Assembly: GCF_000143105.1 (NCBI RefSeq)
Contig: NW_014040801.1
Coordinates: 2,982,559-3,046,558, forward strand
Direction: 5' to 3'
Source of the DNA: Grosmannia clavigera kw1407
Taxonomy: Eukaryota; Ascomycota; Sordariomycetes; Ophiostomatales; Ophiostomataceae
Length of the DNA stretch: 64,000 bases
Every line of letters starts with the position of its first letter. Position 1 is the stretch's first letter. Under the pieces are notes generated by a model that saw nothing but the letters and a program-made list of their open reading frames with translations, ran no database searches and was not told the origin of the DNA. The position numbers and the translations under genes are program-made. Shown here one piece after another: positions 34,963-46,310 of the stretch.

Positions 34963-36026
34963 GGTCGTCGGCTCAGTGGAGCCGTGTCATGATGCGCTCA
35001 TGAGACAGAAGAGAAGCGATGTAGATCGAGGCTGGGATGATTGGGCAAACGTGTCGAGGTCGGGCAAGCGCAAGAAGTCGCAAGAAGCAGGTGCAAAGAG
35101 GAAGGAGGAAAGAGAAAAGAGAAAAGAGAAAAGAGCACGACCCAATTCGCAAGGGTGGCAGGAATGATCGACCATGGCCTATTACTCCCTAGGAGGAAGG
35201 CACCGCTTAGCTTGGCCCCTCCTCCGGCAGTTGGCAGCCGCGAAGGCCGAACGGTAAATAGCAATTGACCTGACAGAAACTACTCGTCCATCACTTTCTT
35301 TCTCTCCCGCTCTCTCGCTCTATTTTCACAGTTGCGCTTTACTTTAAACCTCTCGAATATCATTTTTTTTGGTGGAAGCTCCCCCGATTCACCCCCACGC
35401 CCTGCATCCCAATGCTGCTACGAAAATCCGGGGAAGAATGGCACTGGAACCTTTCCGACACGAGAATTGCTGCAGCTAGAGACCTAACCGTTCTAGCCTT
35501 GCAACACAGCAAATATGCTTTCTTCAAAATATTTATTATGCGCCCTCCCCAAGAGCCGGAACAAAAATAATAGATAAATTTCAACAAGTGCCGACCCCAG
35601 ATAGGCTCGACACGCACATAAAAACCATACATCGTTTCCTTATCCGGATCGTACCCCAATAACTGCCGACTGGACGTGGACGATCCATCCCTCCAGGACA
35701 AGAATACCGAGACATTTGGGCAACCCAGAGCCAGCTCCCAGTCGCCAATATCTGGCATGGCCTGTCTCGGTCTCGCCGTCAAGTGTATCGCAGAAAAGCG
35801 TCCTCAGGTCCCCCCCACCCCGGTTAGAAAACTGGCACGAAATTACGCACTTATTTTTGTCCCCAGCTACACCAACAAAATCCTGGCCTAGATTCCCGTG
35901 GAAAGTAGAAATAACAAGAGCAACGAAGGCGAGTTTGGAGGACAGAAGAGAGACAGAGAGACAGGGAGGCAGAGAGAGGTAACAAAAACGGAGGAGTCAT
36001 TCCTCCTGGCATGATCACGTTATGCA
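34963..36026. other. Intergenic, no gene seen
   Basis: Right of the SDR-like start and left of the calcineurin stop. It includes purine-rich GAAAAGAGAAAAGAG near 35105-35135 and an A/T-rich middle (35480-35640). A 140-codon minus-strand open frame at 35360-35782 has no recognisable features and probably falls in the calcineurin 3' UTR. Confidence 0.5.
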
Positions 36027-37984
36027 TTACTTGCGCTCACTGCTGCAACACCACGTCAGCAATCAGCAATCTCGAGACGAAACGCAAAACGCAGAACACA
36101 ACGACGTCAACAGGCACACTTACGTGCTGAGCCTCCGCGACAGTGTCTGAAGCTTCTTGTCGTTGTCAGCCTCCTTTGTTGCCCTCTCAAGAGCCTGTTG
36201 CCGGTCCTCTACATTCTGGCGAACGACCTCGTCATGGCTAGGCGGCAGCCGCTCGTTCTGCAAATCAATTTTGCGGGCATCCTCAAATGTGCTGATGGCA
36301 TTCTTAATGCCCTCGGCACCAAGCATAAGCGTGCCTGCCGGCAGGCGACCGCCAGAGACCGTCTTAAGCTCTGTGACACGCTCCGACTCCTCTCGAAGCA
36401 CCTGAAAGACACGTGACAGACGGCCAATGGCCAAAATCTTGTTTTTGATGGCCCGGCGCTTGTATTCAATGGAGTCCGGATCCATGTTCCCGAAGCCAGG
36501 TGTGGTGGGCGGGGATACCGGGCCCGGAGAGGCAGCCTCCTCCTTGAGCTCCTCCTCGGAACACGTGCTCAGAATGGCAATCAGCATATCCGTGATCTTC
36601 TCGCCGACGAACGGCAGCGACCAGGTGAAGACGTCCATGAAGTTGGGCAGCCAGTACGGGTGTGGCGTGCAGTTGAACTGGCGGATGTTCATCACGTTGT
36701 TCTCGTACTTCAGCACAGCCGCCTTGTTGTTGTACACGTCGAGGTAGTTTGGCGCCGAGAATATCGTCATGACGCTGGGAAAACCTGTCGTACGGGTCTT
36801 GCGGTACATGCGGTAGCCGGCGTCCTGCGCCTCGTGTGCGCGGATGATGGACAGCAAATTGTTCTTTTCCAAAAAGGCACAGGCAGCCTGGTACGAGAAG
36901 AAGTACGAACAGCCACGCACGTGGTTGTGGAGGAAATAGTCGCTTGTCTTTTCCTGGCCAAAGTCCTCGAGCGGGTCGGCCCAGAGGATGTCGCACATGA
37001 GGCCCTGTGTTGGTGGCTCGCGGAAGCGGTCAATCTGCAGAAACACAAATCAGTACGATGGCGAACACGGGAGTGCAATGGTGGGACAGCCGAGACCGAG
37101 TTGGCTTACCCGTTTCAGATCGTCCAGCGTGTGCAGCTCCGGGCTGAGACCGCCATGGATGCACAGGAACTGCTTGTTCATGACGGCAGCCAGGGGCAGG
37201 CAGCAGAAAGATTCCATGCATGCGTCATATACGGCCTCGGAGTACTTGTGCTTGCACTCAAGCTTGAAAGTGAAGTAGTCTGTCAAGTGACGGCACTCGT
37301 GGTTGCCGCGGAGCAGCCAGAGGGTGTTTGGGTAATGGATCTTGAGCGACCAGAGGTACAGCACGCATTCGATGCTAAAGTATCCGCGATCGACATAGTC
37401 GCCAAGAAAGAGGTAACGGGTCTCAGCCGGATCGCCGCCAACCTCGAACAGCTTCATGAGATCATAGTACTGGCCGTGGACATCGCCACACACAGTGATG
37501 GGAGCGTCCATCTCGAGCATGTTGGGCTCGGCACGCAGCAGCTCGGTGCCGGCGTGGATGATCCACAAGGCCTGCTCATCGGTCAGGCGGCCCTCGCGGT
37601 AGAAGTGGGTTTTCAGAAAATTGATGTCGGGCTTGGTATGGGACTCGTCCGTGAAGAACTGCTCGTCCGTCGGCTTGTACGTGGCCGGTGCTTGGACATC
37701 TAGGGAAGAAAAAGGGTCAGATGCCGCGAGGCTGGGACAGGGTTGGCCTGCCGGAGAGCAGGGGAGGCGGGCTGACCTTTACACACTCGCTCGAGCGTGC
37801 TGACGTTGGAGCCATCTTCCATAACGTGGATGGTGAAGTCCATCTCCGGCACAGGCCGCTTGTCCGTTATGGCACGAATAGCATTGTCGACCTGGATGTT
37901 CCGACGGTCTTCAGCCGGAGGGGGAGCGGGGGTGGGGTCCACCGGCGACGGCGTCACGGTGGTGGTTGGGTATTCAGAATCCAT
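36027..37984 (-). CDS. cnaA: Calcineurin catalytic subunit A (Ca2+/calmodulin-dependent PP2B)
   Basis: Ser/Thr phosphatase that dephosphorylates Crz1-type targets in Ca2+ signalling. Four exons: 37984-37777, 37699-37110, 37034-36124 and 36042-36027; 574 residues. Metallophosphatase motifs GDVHGQYYDL, GDYVDRGYFS and LRGNHECRHL are intact. SAPNYLDVYNNKAA and the Cnb-binding helix follow. The calmodulin-binding segment is KNKILAIGRLSRVFQVLREE and the autoinhibitory region is DARKIDLQNERLPPSHDE. The last intron is inferred: donor GTAAGT at 36123 overlaps the in-frame TAA, there is a GCTGAC branch point and a TTGCAG acceptor, and the final exon codes TSERK-stop. Without this splice the protein ends RRLST at 570 residues. 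The N-terminus is Pro/Thr-rich and variable. Confidence 0.95.
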
Positions 37985-38965
37985 CTTGGAAAGGGCGGAG
38001 CTGTTTGTAAAATTCGAGCGAGGTCTAAGACGAGGCGGATGAGAAGATGGGCGGCGAGGCGACCGAGAGAATCACCAGGAAAGGCCGTTGAAAGCAGCGA
38101 GGCAACAAGGTGAGATGCAGGAACAGCAGGAATGTGTAGGCGGTTTAGGCGCGTCTCTTGAAGCTACAGCTTGCTGTCGACACGTCGGCCGAGGCGTAGC
38201 GACTGATTAGAAAGACCGCTCGCAATCGCCGGTGAAATTGATGCCAGCAGGCGGGGACAGTTGGCAATCGGACAGAAGGAGTTCGGCCACGAGAAGAGCA
38301 GGAAACAGATGTCGGCGTTTGTGTCTGAGCGGAGGAGCCGATGGGAGAAGAGGATGGACCGGAGGAGGATTCGAAAAGGGCGCAGGATCGTGTCTTGGGG
38401 GAGAGGAAGGAGAAAGGAGCGGACACATCAAAATATCGGCTGGTGAGAAAAAGGAGGGGACAGTGTCGCTTCTCCAGCGGGGCAGAAGCACGGCTGGGCT
38501 GAAATGGGCAGGCATGGAAAAGGAGAGCGGGAAAGTGGGTCCCAGCCTGTGGTTTCCCCAGCTGCTGATTCGACGACGGCCGAGTTGGCAAGAGACATGC
38601 GTCAATGGCAACGGTTCGCTCTGGTTCGCAGCGCGGCAACAGCAGCGGTTCTGGCGGCCATTTTAAGCCTCATGCATGTGGCATAGAGGCCGTTGAGAGA
38701 ATGAACAGAGGGTCGAGGACGCTGCAGTGCAGACCGACAGTACAAGCACCACTGGCCGACTTGTCTTTTTATACATGGTACTCCGTATCATCGAATCGCT
38801 TCACCGCAAGAGAGCAAGCGAAGGAAAAAGGACCAGAAAAGGTGGCACAGGTCAGCGATCAAGTGTCTGAACGAGACAGACAGTTCCGTGTCTGTTTCTA
38901 CGTCTCGGCCAATCCATCCTTGCTGTCTATCTACGGAGTACTTGTTGCTATTACTCGTCCTCAGA
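37985..38965. other. Intergenic/calcineurin promoter, no gene seen
   Basis: Contains the calcineurin 5' leader on the left and the 3' flank of the TMLH gene on the right. Purine-rich on the plus strand around 38330-38460. No supported gene. Confidence 0.5.
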
Positions 38966-40749
38966 TTATCCTACCACCTGTTTGAGGACCTGCGCACGTG
39001 GATAGTTCGTATTGCGCCAGCGCGAGATAAAGTCGTCGCGAGCGGCTGGGAGCTGTCAGCAGCGGAACAAAAAGACAAAACAAGCCAGAAAAAAGAGACG
39101 CAAAAGAAAACGAGAAAGACTGACTGTATCCGCCACAGATGCGGCGCAGGCCGACAAACGCGCGGCGGCCGTGCATCACGCGCCAGTTGTCAAAGATGAG
39201 CACGCGGCCGGGCGTCAGCTGAGTCCAGTACTCAACGTCGGGCCGCTGCAGGATGGCCGACCAGCGGCGGGCAGCATCGTACCAGCGGACGGGGTCGATA
39301 TATCCGTCGAAAGGCACGACGCCGCGGTCGTCGTTGTTCCAGCGGACGCGATGGACGGCTTTTGCGTCGTCCAGCTCCAGCACCGGGTAGCGCTGGTCGG
39401 GCGCGATGGTGATGCCGGCATTGCCGCTGGCGTGCCAGGGCAGCCGCACGCGCGTCAGCACGTCGAAGGCGGCCGGGTCCTCGTGCTGCAGCAGACGGGC
39501 GGCGTGGAAGCCGTCGACCAGCAGCGACTCGCCGCCGAGCTGGCCTTGCTGGCCCGGTGGTGACTGGTGCGACAGCAGGTGGAAGGCCTGCAGGCCGGCC
39601 GGGTCCGTAAAGTACGTCGTGTCCGTGTGTGCCGGCAGGGCCAGGTTCGTGTAGGCCGTGTCGGCCATGGCCAAGTCAGGCACAAAGTCGTAGAAGCCAC
39701 CGTAATGCGTCACCCGGATGAACGCGATGCGCTCCAGCAGCCGTCGAGTATCCTCGGGGTCGGCCGACGGCGTGCCGTCCACAAAGGCGAAGCCGAACCG
39801 GCGCTGTACAGACGAAGCCGCATCAGTCCCACCGGTCATCGGAGGGAAGAGAAAGGGGGAGGAAACGTACGATCAGGTCCGTCAGCTTGGCAACTCCCAC
39901 GTCCGAGTCGGCCTTCATCACGCTATCATAGGCCACCGACGGCGGGTCCTGCTCGATAGACCGCCCCCAGTAGTGGAATCTGCACGTGTCAGTCCCTCGT
40001 TGCAGAGAGAGTCTGGATGGGCACATACTCGACCGGCTCTGGAGCCCGGAAGTTGTTTTCCTGGTAGAATTGGAGAAAATCCCACGGGTAGCTGCTCTTG
40101 TGATTGTCACCAGACCCTGGCCATCGTCAGCATTCAGTCGTTGCCAGGAGAGCGGTCCTTGACGGGTCTTACATGTCACATTCAGGCCCTTCTCGTCGGC
40201 CACCACGTCACGTGCGCGAATATTGGCCGGTATCTGCAGAAAGGGGGTCAGACTTGTTCCGTCTCGCCGGAGGCCATCCGAGGTCTGCTTGCCTTGAACG
40301 TGTCAAAGTTCCGCTGCGACGTGTCCTGATTCACGCAGCTTGCACACCGGCAGTTGTCCCTAGTTCCCACGCATGAGAAGTCCGTACGCCAAATTCATTC
40401 CAGAATAGGCAATACGATACATACCGGAGCCATATGTTTGGTCTGGGAAGAGAGTCAGCATCGGACGGGAGCAATTGGCTGGCCAGGGGCCCAGAACTCA
40501 CAGCTCAGTACGCTTGACGGTCCCGGATGAGGCAATCTGAATGGACGCATCGCCAGCAGTCACTTTGGAATCACGGCTGAGCAGCAGAGAATACTGTCGT
40601 CCGCTGACCGGAAGCTTCCGTTGTGCCGCTTTTTGCGCCGTTAGGCGCCTCAATGCAGGCAGAGTAGACACAGCTCGCCCAGCGGTCGGCATGCGCAGGC
40701 CAAAACGCGCCAGAGACGCCAGAGTGACGGGAAGACGGTAGACGGCCAT
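38966..40749 (-). CDS. Trimethyllysine dioxygenase, mitochondrial (carnitine biosynthesis)
   Basis: Fe(II)/2-oxoglutarate oxygenase that hydroxylates N6-trimethyllysine, the first step to carnitine (EC 1.14.11.8). Eight exons: 40749-40502, 40442-40425 (18 nt), 40359-40293, 40233-40173, 40116-40029, 39979-39871, 39803-39125 and 39045-38966; 449 residues. All phases agree. The N-terminus is rich in Arg/Ser/Leu with no acids, like a mitochondrial presequence. The zinc-type N-terminal domain has NIWLRDNCRCASC. Iron ligands are His256 and Asp258 in HTDTTYF and His408 in NWRVMHG. The segment RWNNDDR and the end RDDFISRWRNTNYPR favour trimethyllysine dioxygenase over gamma-butyrobetaine dioxygenase. 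Intron 3 (40234-40292) uses a GC donor (AAG/GCAAGC). Confidence 0.94.
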
Positions 40750-41881
40750 GGTATCTGAGCTTGTTGGAAGAGGTAGAATCAACGACTAACACTTTGCCAT
40801 AGCGCGAGTTTCTTCTCTCGTAAGACTTACACCAAGCTTTCCCCACCTTTCTCGGCAATTCGCTCTCGCTGCTCTGCGGTTAGGTACGGTCACGTGCAGA
40901 TCTGCCAGTGGGCGCTTCAGTGGGTCGGCCGCGGTTGGACAGAGCCGTGACAGCCCTCTTGTGAGACCATGCAGGGGCCGCTAGTGGACGAATAGCGCCA
41001 GCGCTTATGACAAGGTAACCATCGCATTCTGGAACCGCAACAACACATCTACAGCAGTCACGATGTAGAAGCTCCTTCCTGTATTTTTCATCCTTCATGC
41101 CTCCTGTGACCGGCCTTTCCCTTTCCATTCTCTTTCCATCTCAGGGACTCCGTACTCAAATTTTGGCGTCTTTAGCGAAAAAAGCCTCCCTACATCACGA
41201 TAATCCGCAAGTTTTTGATATATCTTATTTCTCTTCTTCGCTTTCGACTCTCTGCTGGTCCCACCCACTCTTCACGACTCTCCGCCAACGTGGCATCGCC
41301 GTGACCATACAAGGGACATAAAACAGGCCGTGAAACAGCACCTGCATATAAGCGCCGTCCCGCCAGTGAAAGCCCGACGCAACTCTGCCCCATTTCACCA
41401 CCGGCTGGTGCGAGTGCACAACGCTCAATTCGTCTGATTCTCTACTCTCGAGGCTATATCTTGCCCCTGTCTTGTGCTACAACCGAAATGCGAAGGGTCC
41501 ACTCACAATGATGGCAAAGAAAATTGCCGCGAGCAGCAAGTGTGCTCTAGCCGCGGTCGTGGGCCTTGTATTGCGATGTATATATTTCCTCGTCCGATGC
41601 TGCACGGAGGATATAGCTGCATGCAGGGTTCTGCGTCTGTCTGGTTTTTGTGACACGCTTCCATCCTGCTTTGACAAAGCCTCTAGATGAGGCTTGTCCT
41701 TCCTGGCTGCCCCTCCTCTTCTCTTCATTTCATATACCTTTCTGTCTTCTTGCAGCTTTTCCCCCTACGCTTTCTGCCTCTTGATGCTGGAGTCGTGCTC
41801 ACATCTTTTCGGATCTTTTTTCACATCTATCTATTTACTTCTCTTCACGGTTCATTTGCAGTTTTGCAGTAAACCTCTGAA
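40750..41881. other. Divergent promoter region TMLH / Ser-Thr-rich protein
   Basis: No supported gene. The right 200 bases are T/C-rich (CTTTCTGTCTTCTTGCAGC-like). A 72-codon frame at 41472-41690 has no support. Confidence 0.5.
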
Positions 41882-43075
41882 ATGCGGGCGTCTACTGTTT
41901 ACTTCTTTCTCCTGGCTCTCGTGTTCTGCTTCTTTGAAATCTCTATGGGCTTGTGTATTAGCCATGCTGCTGTGCATACTCCTTCACCGGCAATGTCGTT
42001 GTCCAAAGCAGACAATAACACGGAATCCCCTGTTGCTTCAATAAACCCCCGCGATGGCGTCTATATCACAGTCTCGACTACCAATTTGAAAAGTGCAAAA
42101 ACATCGAAAACAGCCACCACGTCCAAAACTACTGCCACATCAAAATCTACAACCACCTCGCATATTGCTACCGTCGATAGCACCCTGTCTACACTGGTCG
42201 TAATGACCGAGACACATACGACAACAAAGAACGCCGTGAACACTATAACTGAGTCTCTCCCATCCGCAACCACTTCTGCTCCCCAAACTACCTCTTCCTC
42301 GACTTCCAGTAAAGCCCCGAACCACCGCTCCTCCTCCACCGCCATGTTTGCAGCCGGTTGCTTTATGGCAGTTTTTTCTTCGGCGGTCTTCATTTTCTTG
42401 ATCGCTCGGCTGCAGTGGAAGCGTATATCCCCGATTTTGGCAGCTGTCAAGATGCAATGGAAACGCGTGTTCCGGGCTCTGGAGGGCTGCCACCGCTGGC
42501 TAGTCGAGACGGCTGTGTCGGTGATGGCCAGAATGAAGAAATCTACAAACCAAAGCACCAAGCGGATCACCCGCTGGTTTGACTCTGACTTCAGGGACAA
42601 GAGCCTGCCGCCAATCCCGTCGACGACATCCGAACGTCAGCCATTATCGTCGGAGCCACTAAATCTGCTCTCCCCGTCGCCAATGTCGTCGTTTGTCCCA
42701 ATCCGCGCACTAGAACCATCTCCCTGGCCACAGCCGCTTGAGATACGCCAGTACCCGTTTCACTATCGACCCAATCTAAGGCGTGAATGGCGAAACTTCC
42801 GCCCTACCGGGGAGCAGCAACAGCCTGCTGAGCTGCCGGTTGTTGAGTTGCCTGCATCGCCGGTACCGTTGCAGTTGCTGCAGGCAAGAGGACTTGGCGT
42901 GCATCAGGGAGCCGATACCATGGGGAACGGCTACAACTCGCTTGACGAACCGCAGATCCAGCAGGCCCAGCTACAACGGTTGCATCGTATACAGAATATG
43001 GTGCATGTGGTGCGGCCCCCGGCTCTGCAACAGTATCGGCCTTACCGAAAGCCGCTGCAGAGGGTTGCCTCCTGA
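41882..43075 (+). CDS. Ser/Thr-rich single-pass membrane protein, possible wall sensor-like orphan
   Basis: Intronless, 397 residues, family not recognised. A signal peptide is evident (ASTVYFFLLALVFCFFEISM, about 3-22). The ectodomain, about 55-150, is dominated by Ser/Thr/Lys (KTATTSKTTATSKSTTTS) and should be O-mannosylated. One transmembrane helix at about 157-178 (FAAGCFMAVFSSAVFIFLIA) is followed by basic residues, giving a type I topology. The roughly 220-residue cytosolic tail has basic amphipathic repeats (RISPILAAVKMQWKR, RVFRALEGCHRWLVE), then Pro-rich and Gln-rich parts. The layout resembles fungal wall-stress sensors (Wsc/Mid2-like) but there is no WSC cysteine domain, so that comparison is only architectural. 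Confidence 0.7.
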   Translation: MRASTVYFFLLALVFCFFEISMGLCISHAAVHTPSPAMSLSKADNNTESPVASINPRDGVYITVSTTNLKSAKTSKTATTSKTTATSKSTTTSHIATVDSTLSTLVVMTETHTTTKNAVNTITESLPSATTSAPQTTSSSTSSKAPNHRSSSTAMFAAGCFMAVFSSAVFIFLIARLQWKRISPILAAVKMQWKRVFRALEGCHRWLVETAVSVMARMKKSTNQSTKRITRWFDSDFRDKSLPPIPSTTSERQPLSSEPLNLLSPSPMSSFVPIRALEPSPWPQPLEIRQYPFHYRPNLRREWRNFRPTGEQQQPAELPVVELPASPVPLQLLQARGLGVHQGADTMGNGYNSLDEPQIQQAQLQRLHRIQNMVHVVRPPALQQYRPYRKPLQRVAS

Positions 43076-43472
43076 AGTGTGGCAGTTTAGGGTGTTTCTG
43101 GCATTTCAAAAGGCCGTTTTATGATTATGACTAATAAATACCGATATCACCTAACAACCTGTTCATTTCTGCTATTTATGAGTAGTCCCCCAATTCAATA
43201 TATGATACCCGGTATTATCGCACAAAAGAAATGGGTAAATAGCTGGCGACCAAACGAGGGTATGGAAAAGACAAATGTGAAAGAAAGTCTTGCAGACCAG
43301 ACATGGCAAATGAACGAACAGATCAGTAGAACAACATTGCAAAAACAAAACAAAACAAAAACAAAAAACAAGACAGAGGAAAGAAGCTTGGGACCCTAAA
43401 GCCAACCCAACGCATATTGTATCGCTTGCCAGCATATATTTTTGATCATCCTACCAAAGCCCTTGTAGCAGA
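43076..43472. other. Convergent 3' intergenic region
   Basis: 3' flanks of two convergent genes. A-rich AACAAAACAAAACAAAAAC near 43345-43366. No gene seen. Confidence 0.5.
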
Positions 43473-45542
43473 CTAGCGACCCAGAATCTTATTCCAAATT
43501 GAACTGCTCTTCGGCTCCTCTATCACTGCCACAGGAGACACGATCGTTGTGTTCCATGTTTCAGCGCCATCGATAAAAAGACGGTAATGTAGATTGCTCT
43601 GGTCGCTCTCTCCGATGGTCTGGTTGATAGTGACAGCCCCGAACTTGCTGTTTCCCCGGTGGATATATCTAGGTGCCAATGTCAGCAGCCGCCTTCCTCT
43701 TCTCGTTTTATTACTGATGAGATTGATAGATACACTTACTCAAGCTTGACGTCCTCGTCGTCCCACTGGAAGTAGGAAGGGACTGGGGAATAGAATTGGC
43801 TCAGTGGGCTTGCCGAGAACTCGTGCACCGCAACGCTTGCAGGCCACTGAGAATTGGCCGGAGGGGGAAACTGGGTGGCTGCAAACTCATGCCGGTCACC
43901 CGACAAGATCACCACTCCAGTGCCACGCAGACCAGCATCCCACATGGCCTCGAAAATAACCTGGCGCTCAGACAGGAAGCCGCCCCAAGTATCGCGCCGA
44001 TTGATGCGCCAGTTCTTTGTGAAGGGCACCGAAGACGCCACAATCTTCCACTTGATGCCCCGGGGCTCCGGCCGACGCAGATAGTCCAGCAAGTCCGCCA
44101 GCTGCTCTGCGCCCAGCATCGACTTATCCGTGCTGTTGAACGGCAGACTGTTGCTGGACCGGTACGAGCGCGTGTCTAGCATAAAGAAGCTTGCCGGACC
44201 CTGCGCAAACTCGAAATACGTTGCACCGGGACGCAGGCTTTGAGTACCTGCCTGCCGGGCAGCCGGGGGGTTCGCGCCTGTGTGGTAGTGGTGCCAAGGG
44301 TCGACAGCCGCTTCGTAGACACCGGTACTGTTTTCCGACCAGTCGTTCTTGATCTCATGATCGTCCAGCACGTGAATCCAGCTCAGATTTTGGCCCACGG
44401 CCTTCCAGTCCGGCGATGCATACACCTGTCGGTACTTCTGACGGTAGTCCTCGACCGACTTGCCCCAATAACGCGGCACGTCGCTGTAAATAAAGTCGCC
44501 CAGAAACAGCATGAACTGCGCATTGAGCTTCGGCAAGACGTTCGCCAAATACCGGAGGCCCGGAATGGCCAGCGGGTGGTCGAGCGGGGAGTAAGGCACC
44601 CGTGACAGGACGCATGAGGTGGTGACAAAGGTAAAGCTGCCGTTGAACAGGGCAGGTGCCTTGCCAGCTTTCGGACCAGCCATGAACTCGCCCGAGTGGT
44701 TGTTGGACGTCTTCCACTCATAAATGCGCTGGACCGGGTTCTGCAGCGGGACGGTCAACACGACAGTGTAGTCGGTCGAATTATCGGTCCACCGTGTGCC
44801 TCCGACCGTCTGCCAGACAGGGCTGTCAAATGGCGGCTGAGCATCCTTGATCCGGATCTGCATAGAGACGGGCATCTTGGACTGGTCCGGTTCGCGGATG
44901 ACAAACTTGGCCTGCGTGTCCGAAATATACCCTGGGCGCACAAACGACAAGTCGGCGGCGGTGACTGAGTGCTCAGAGAAAAGGCGGTCGGCAACCATAG
45001 CGACCAGGGCGACGTTGATGGCCACAGCCAGAAGCGACAGCAGCTTGCTTGGGCTTGGGGCGCCCAAGAGAAGACTTCTCCATGGGGATATGGACCTCCT
45101 TCCGAGAATCACAGTATCGGAAACGTTCACCTCTCCCATCTCAGAACCGTCTCCATTCTCGTTCGTCACCTCGGTGTCGGTGACAATTATGTCGATCTCT
45201 TCTCCGACCACTTCGTATTTGGGCTCAGCCCAATGGCTGAAAATGAATGCTGGCACATTGACGGCGAGGAGGCTGAATATAACCGGGGGGACGATCTGCC
45301 GAGCGGTTAGAATTCTTCAGCCCATCGAGGCTCATCTCCCGCTGCCCTATGATTTCTGTAGATCGCAGATTAGCACGAGAGCTGACTTACAGGAGCAGAA
45401 ACCTAACCGGTTTGGTGTTGTTAGCTAGTAGATCAGGCGAGAAAACCGGGGTTCCAACTGTGCTCACCCAACGAAGGAAGAAATACGATAAAATTCGTAT
45501 CAAGATCGATGTGATCTGGGCGAGCGCCGTCTGGACAGCCAT
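43473..45542 (-). CDS. PhoD-like phosphatase, membrane-anchored
   Basis: Metallophosphatase of the fungal PhoD-like (DUF7800/PhoD) group; natural substrate unknown. Proposed exons: 45542-45468, 45402-45391 (12 nt), 45295-43740 and 43668-43473; 612 residues. Hydrophobic stretches lie at the N-terminus (ITSILIRILSYFFLRW, then IVPPVIFSLLAVNVPAFIF) and at about 100-118 (LLSLLAVAINVALVAMVA), so it is membrane-tethered. Catalytic motifs: FVTTSCVLSR, LGDFIYSD, HVLDDHEIKNDW, FMLDTRSYR, LSGDRHEF and the C-terminal HEFSASPLSQFYSP. The start at 45542 and the microexon are inferred from phase and splice signals; skipping the microexon would also keep frame and lose only VSAP. Confidence 0.88.
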
Positions 45543-46310
45543 GGCAACAGCGCGAATTGATTGCCGTAAGGGGGTTGTTTTGAGATTGGCAACCGAAAGG
45601 CGGGTCTCTCTGGTCGACTTTGGTTGCTGTTGGTGAAAGGTGAGAATCAGACTTGCTTTCCGGTGGTCTTGCACCCCGAAACACAGTATCTCACTTTGTA
45701 TCTGAGGTCGATGTCTTTGTAGGAACGGTGGTGCGTTTGTGTTTCACTTCGGATTGGCTGGCATGGACCTATAAACTGGCTGGTTGATTCGAAAGAACGG
45801 TGGCTTCGTCATCAGGTGCGCGTAGCGCCTAGCCTGGGCTCGGTGTTGTAGGAACACCGAGTGCTTCGAGAGGATTACACAGCAGCGAGACTAGGAGAGC
45901 TCGCGCTGGTTGTTGGTATTGTTCTGTGCAAAGGATATTTGGCAGGTTCCAAAAATGCCATGCGGGTGAGGCTTGGAATGATATCATTACTGGCTATGTA
46001 ATATGCAACGGTCTTTTGCCAGCATGTAATTGGTCCAAGCTCGAATGCGATTCCGTTTGTAGGTCCCACTGTCTCCTTTTTTAGGCCCCTGAAGGTCCTT
46101 ACATAGTAGAGCTCGGCCCTGGGAAATCGGATAATCCGCTAATAATTGTTAGTGCCAGCTCACGAATAGTCGTGTCAAGACCAGCTGTACGTAAGCATCC
46201 CTTTTCGCGTGCCACGGTTTCCAAAACTCGAGGCTCTCGTTCTTCCGCCTCCACCTTGTCCACACGACCGCCTTCTCGCCAATGCCATTCCGACCACACC
46301 ACAAGTTACA
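45543..46310. other. Divergent promoter region PhoD / p24
   Basis: No gene seen. A short inverted sequence around 45821-45860 (GCGTAGCGCCTAGCCTGGGC and GTGTTGTAGGAACAC) may form small hairpins. Confidence 0.45.

Noticed and set aside
33751..34992. 413-codon plus-strand open frame opposite the SDR-like gene
   Set aside because: Arg/His/Gln-rich, no motifs; the minus frame has the SDR fold.
36660..37703. 347-codon plus-strand open frame opposite calcineurin A
   Set aside because: Antisense shadow that also crosses the introns of the real gene.
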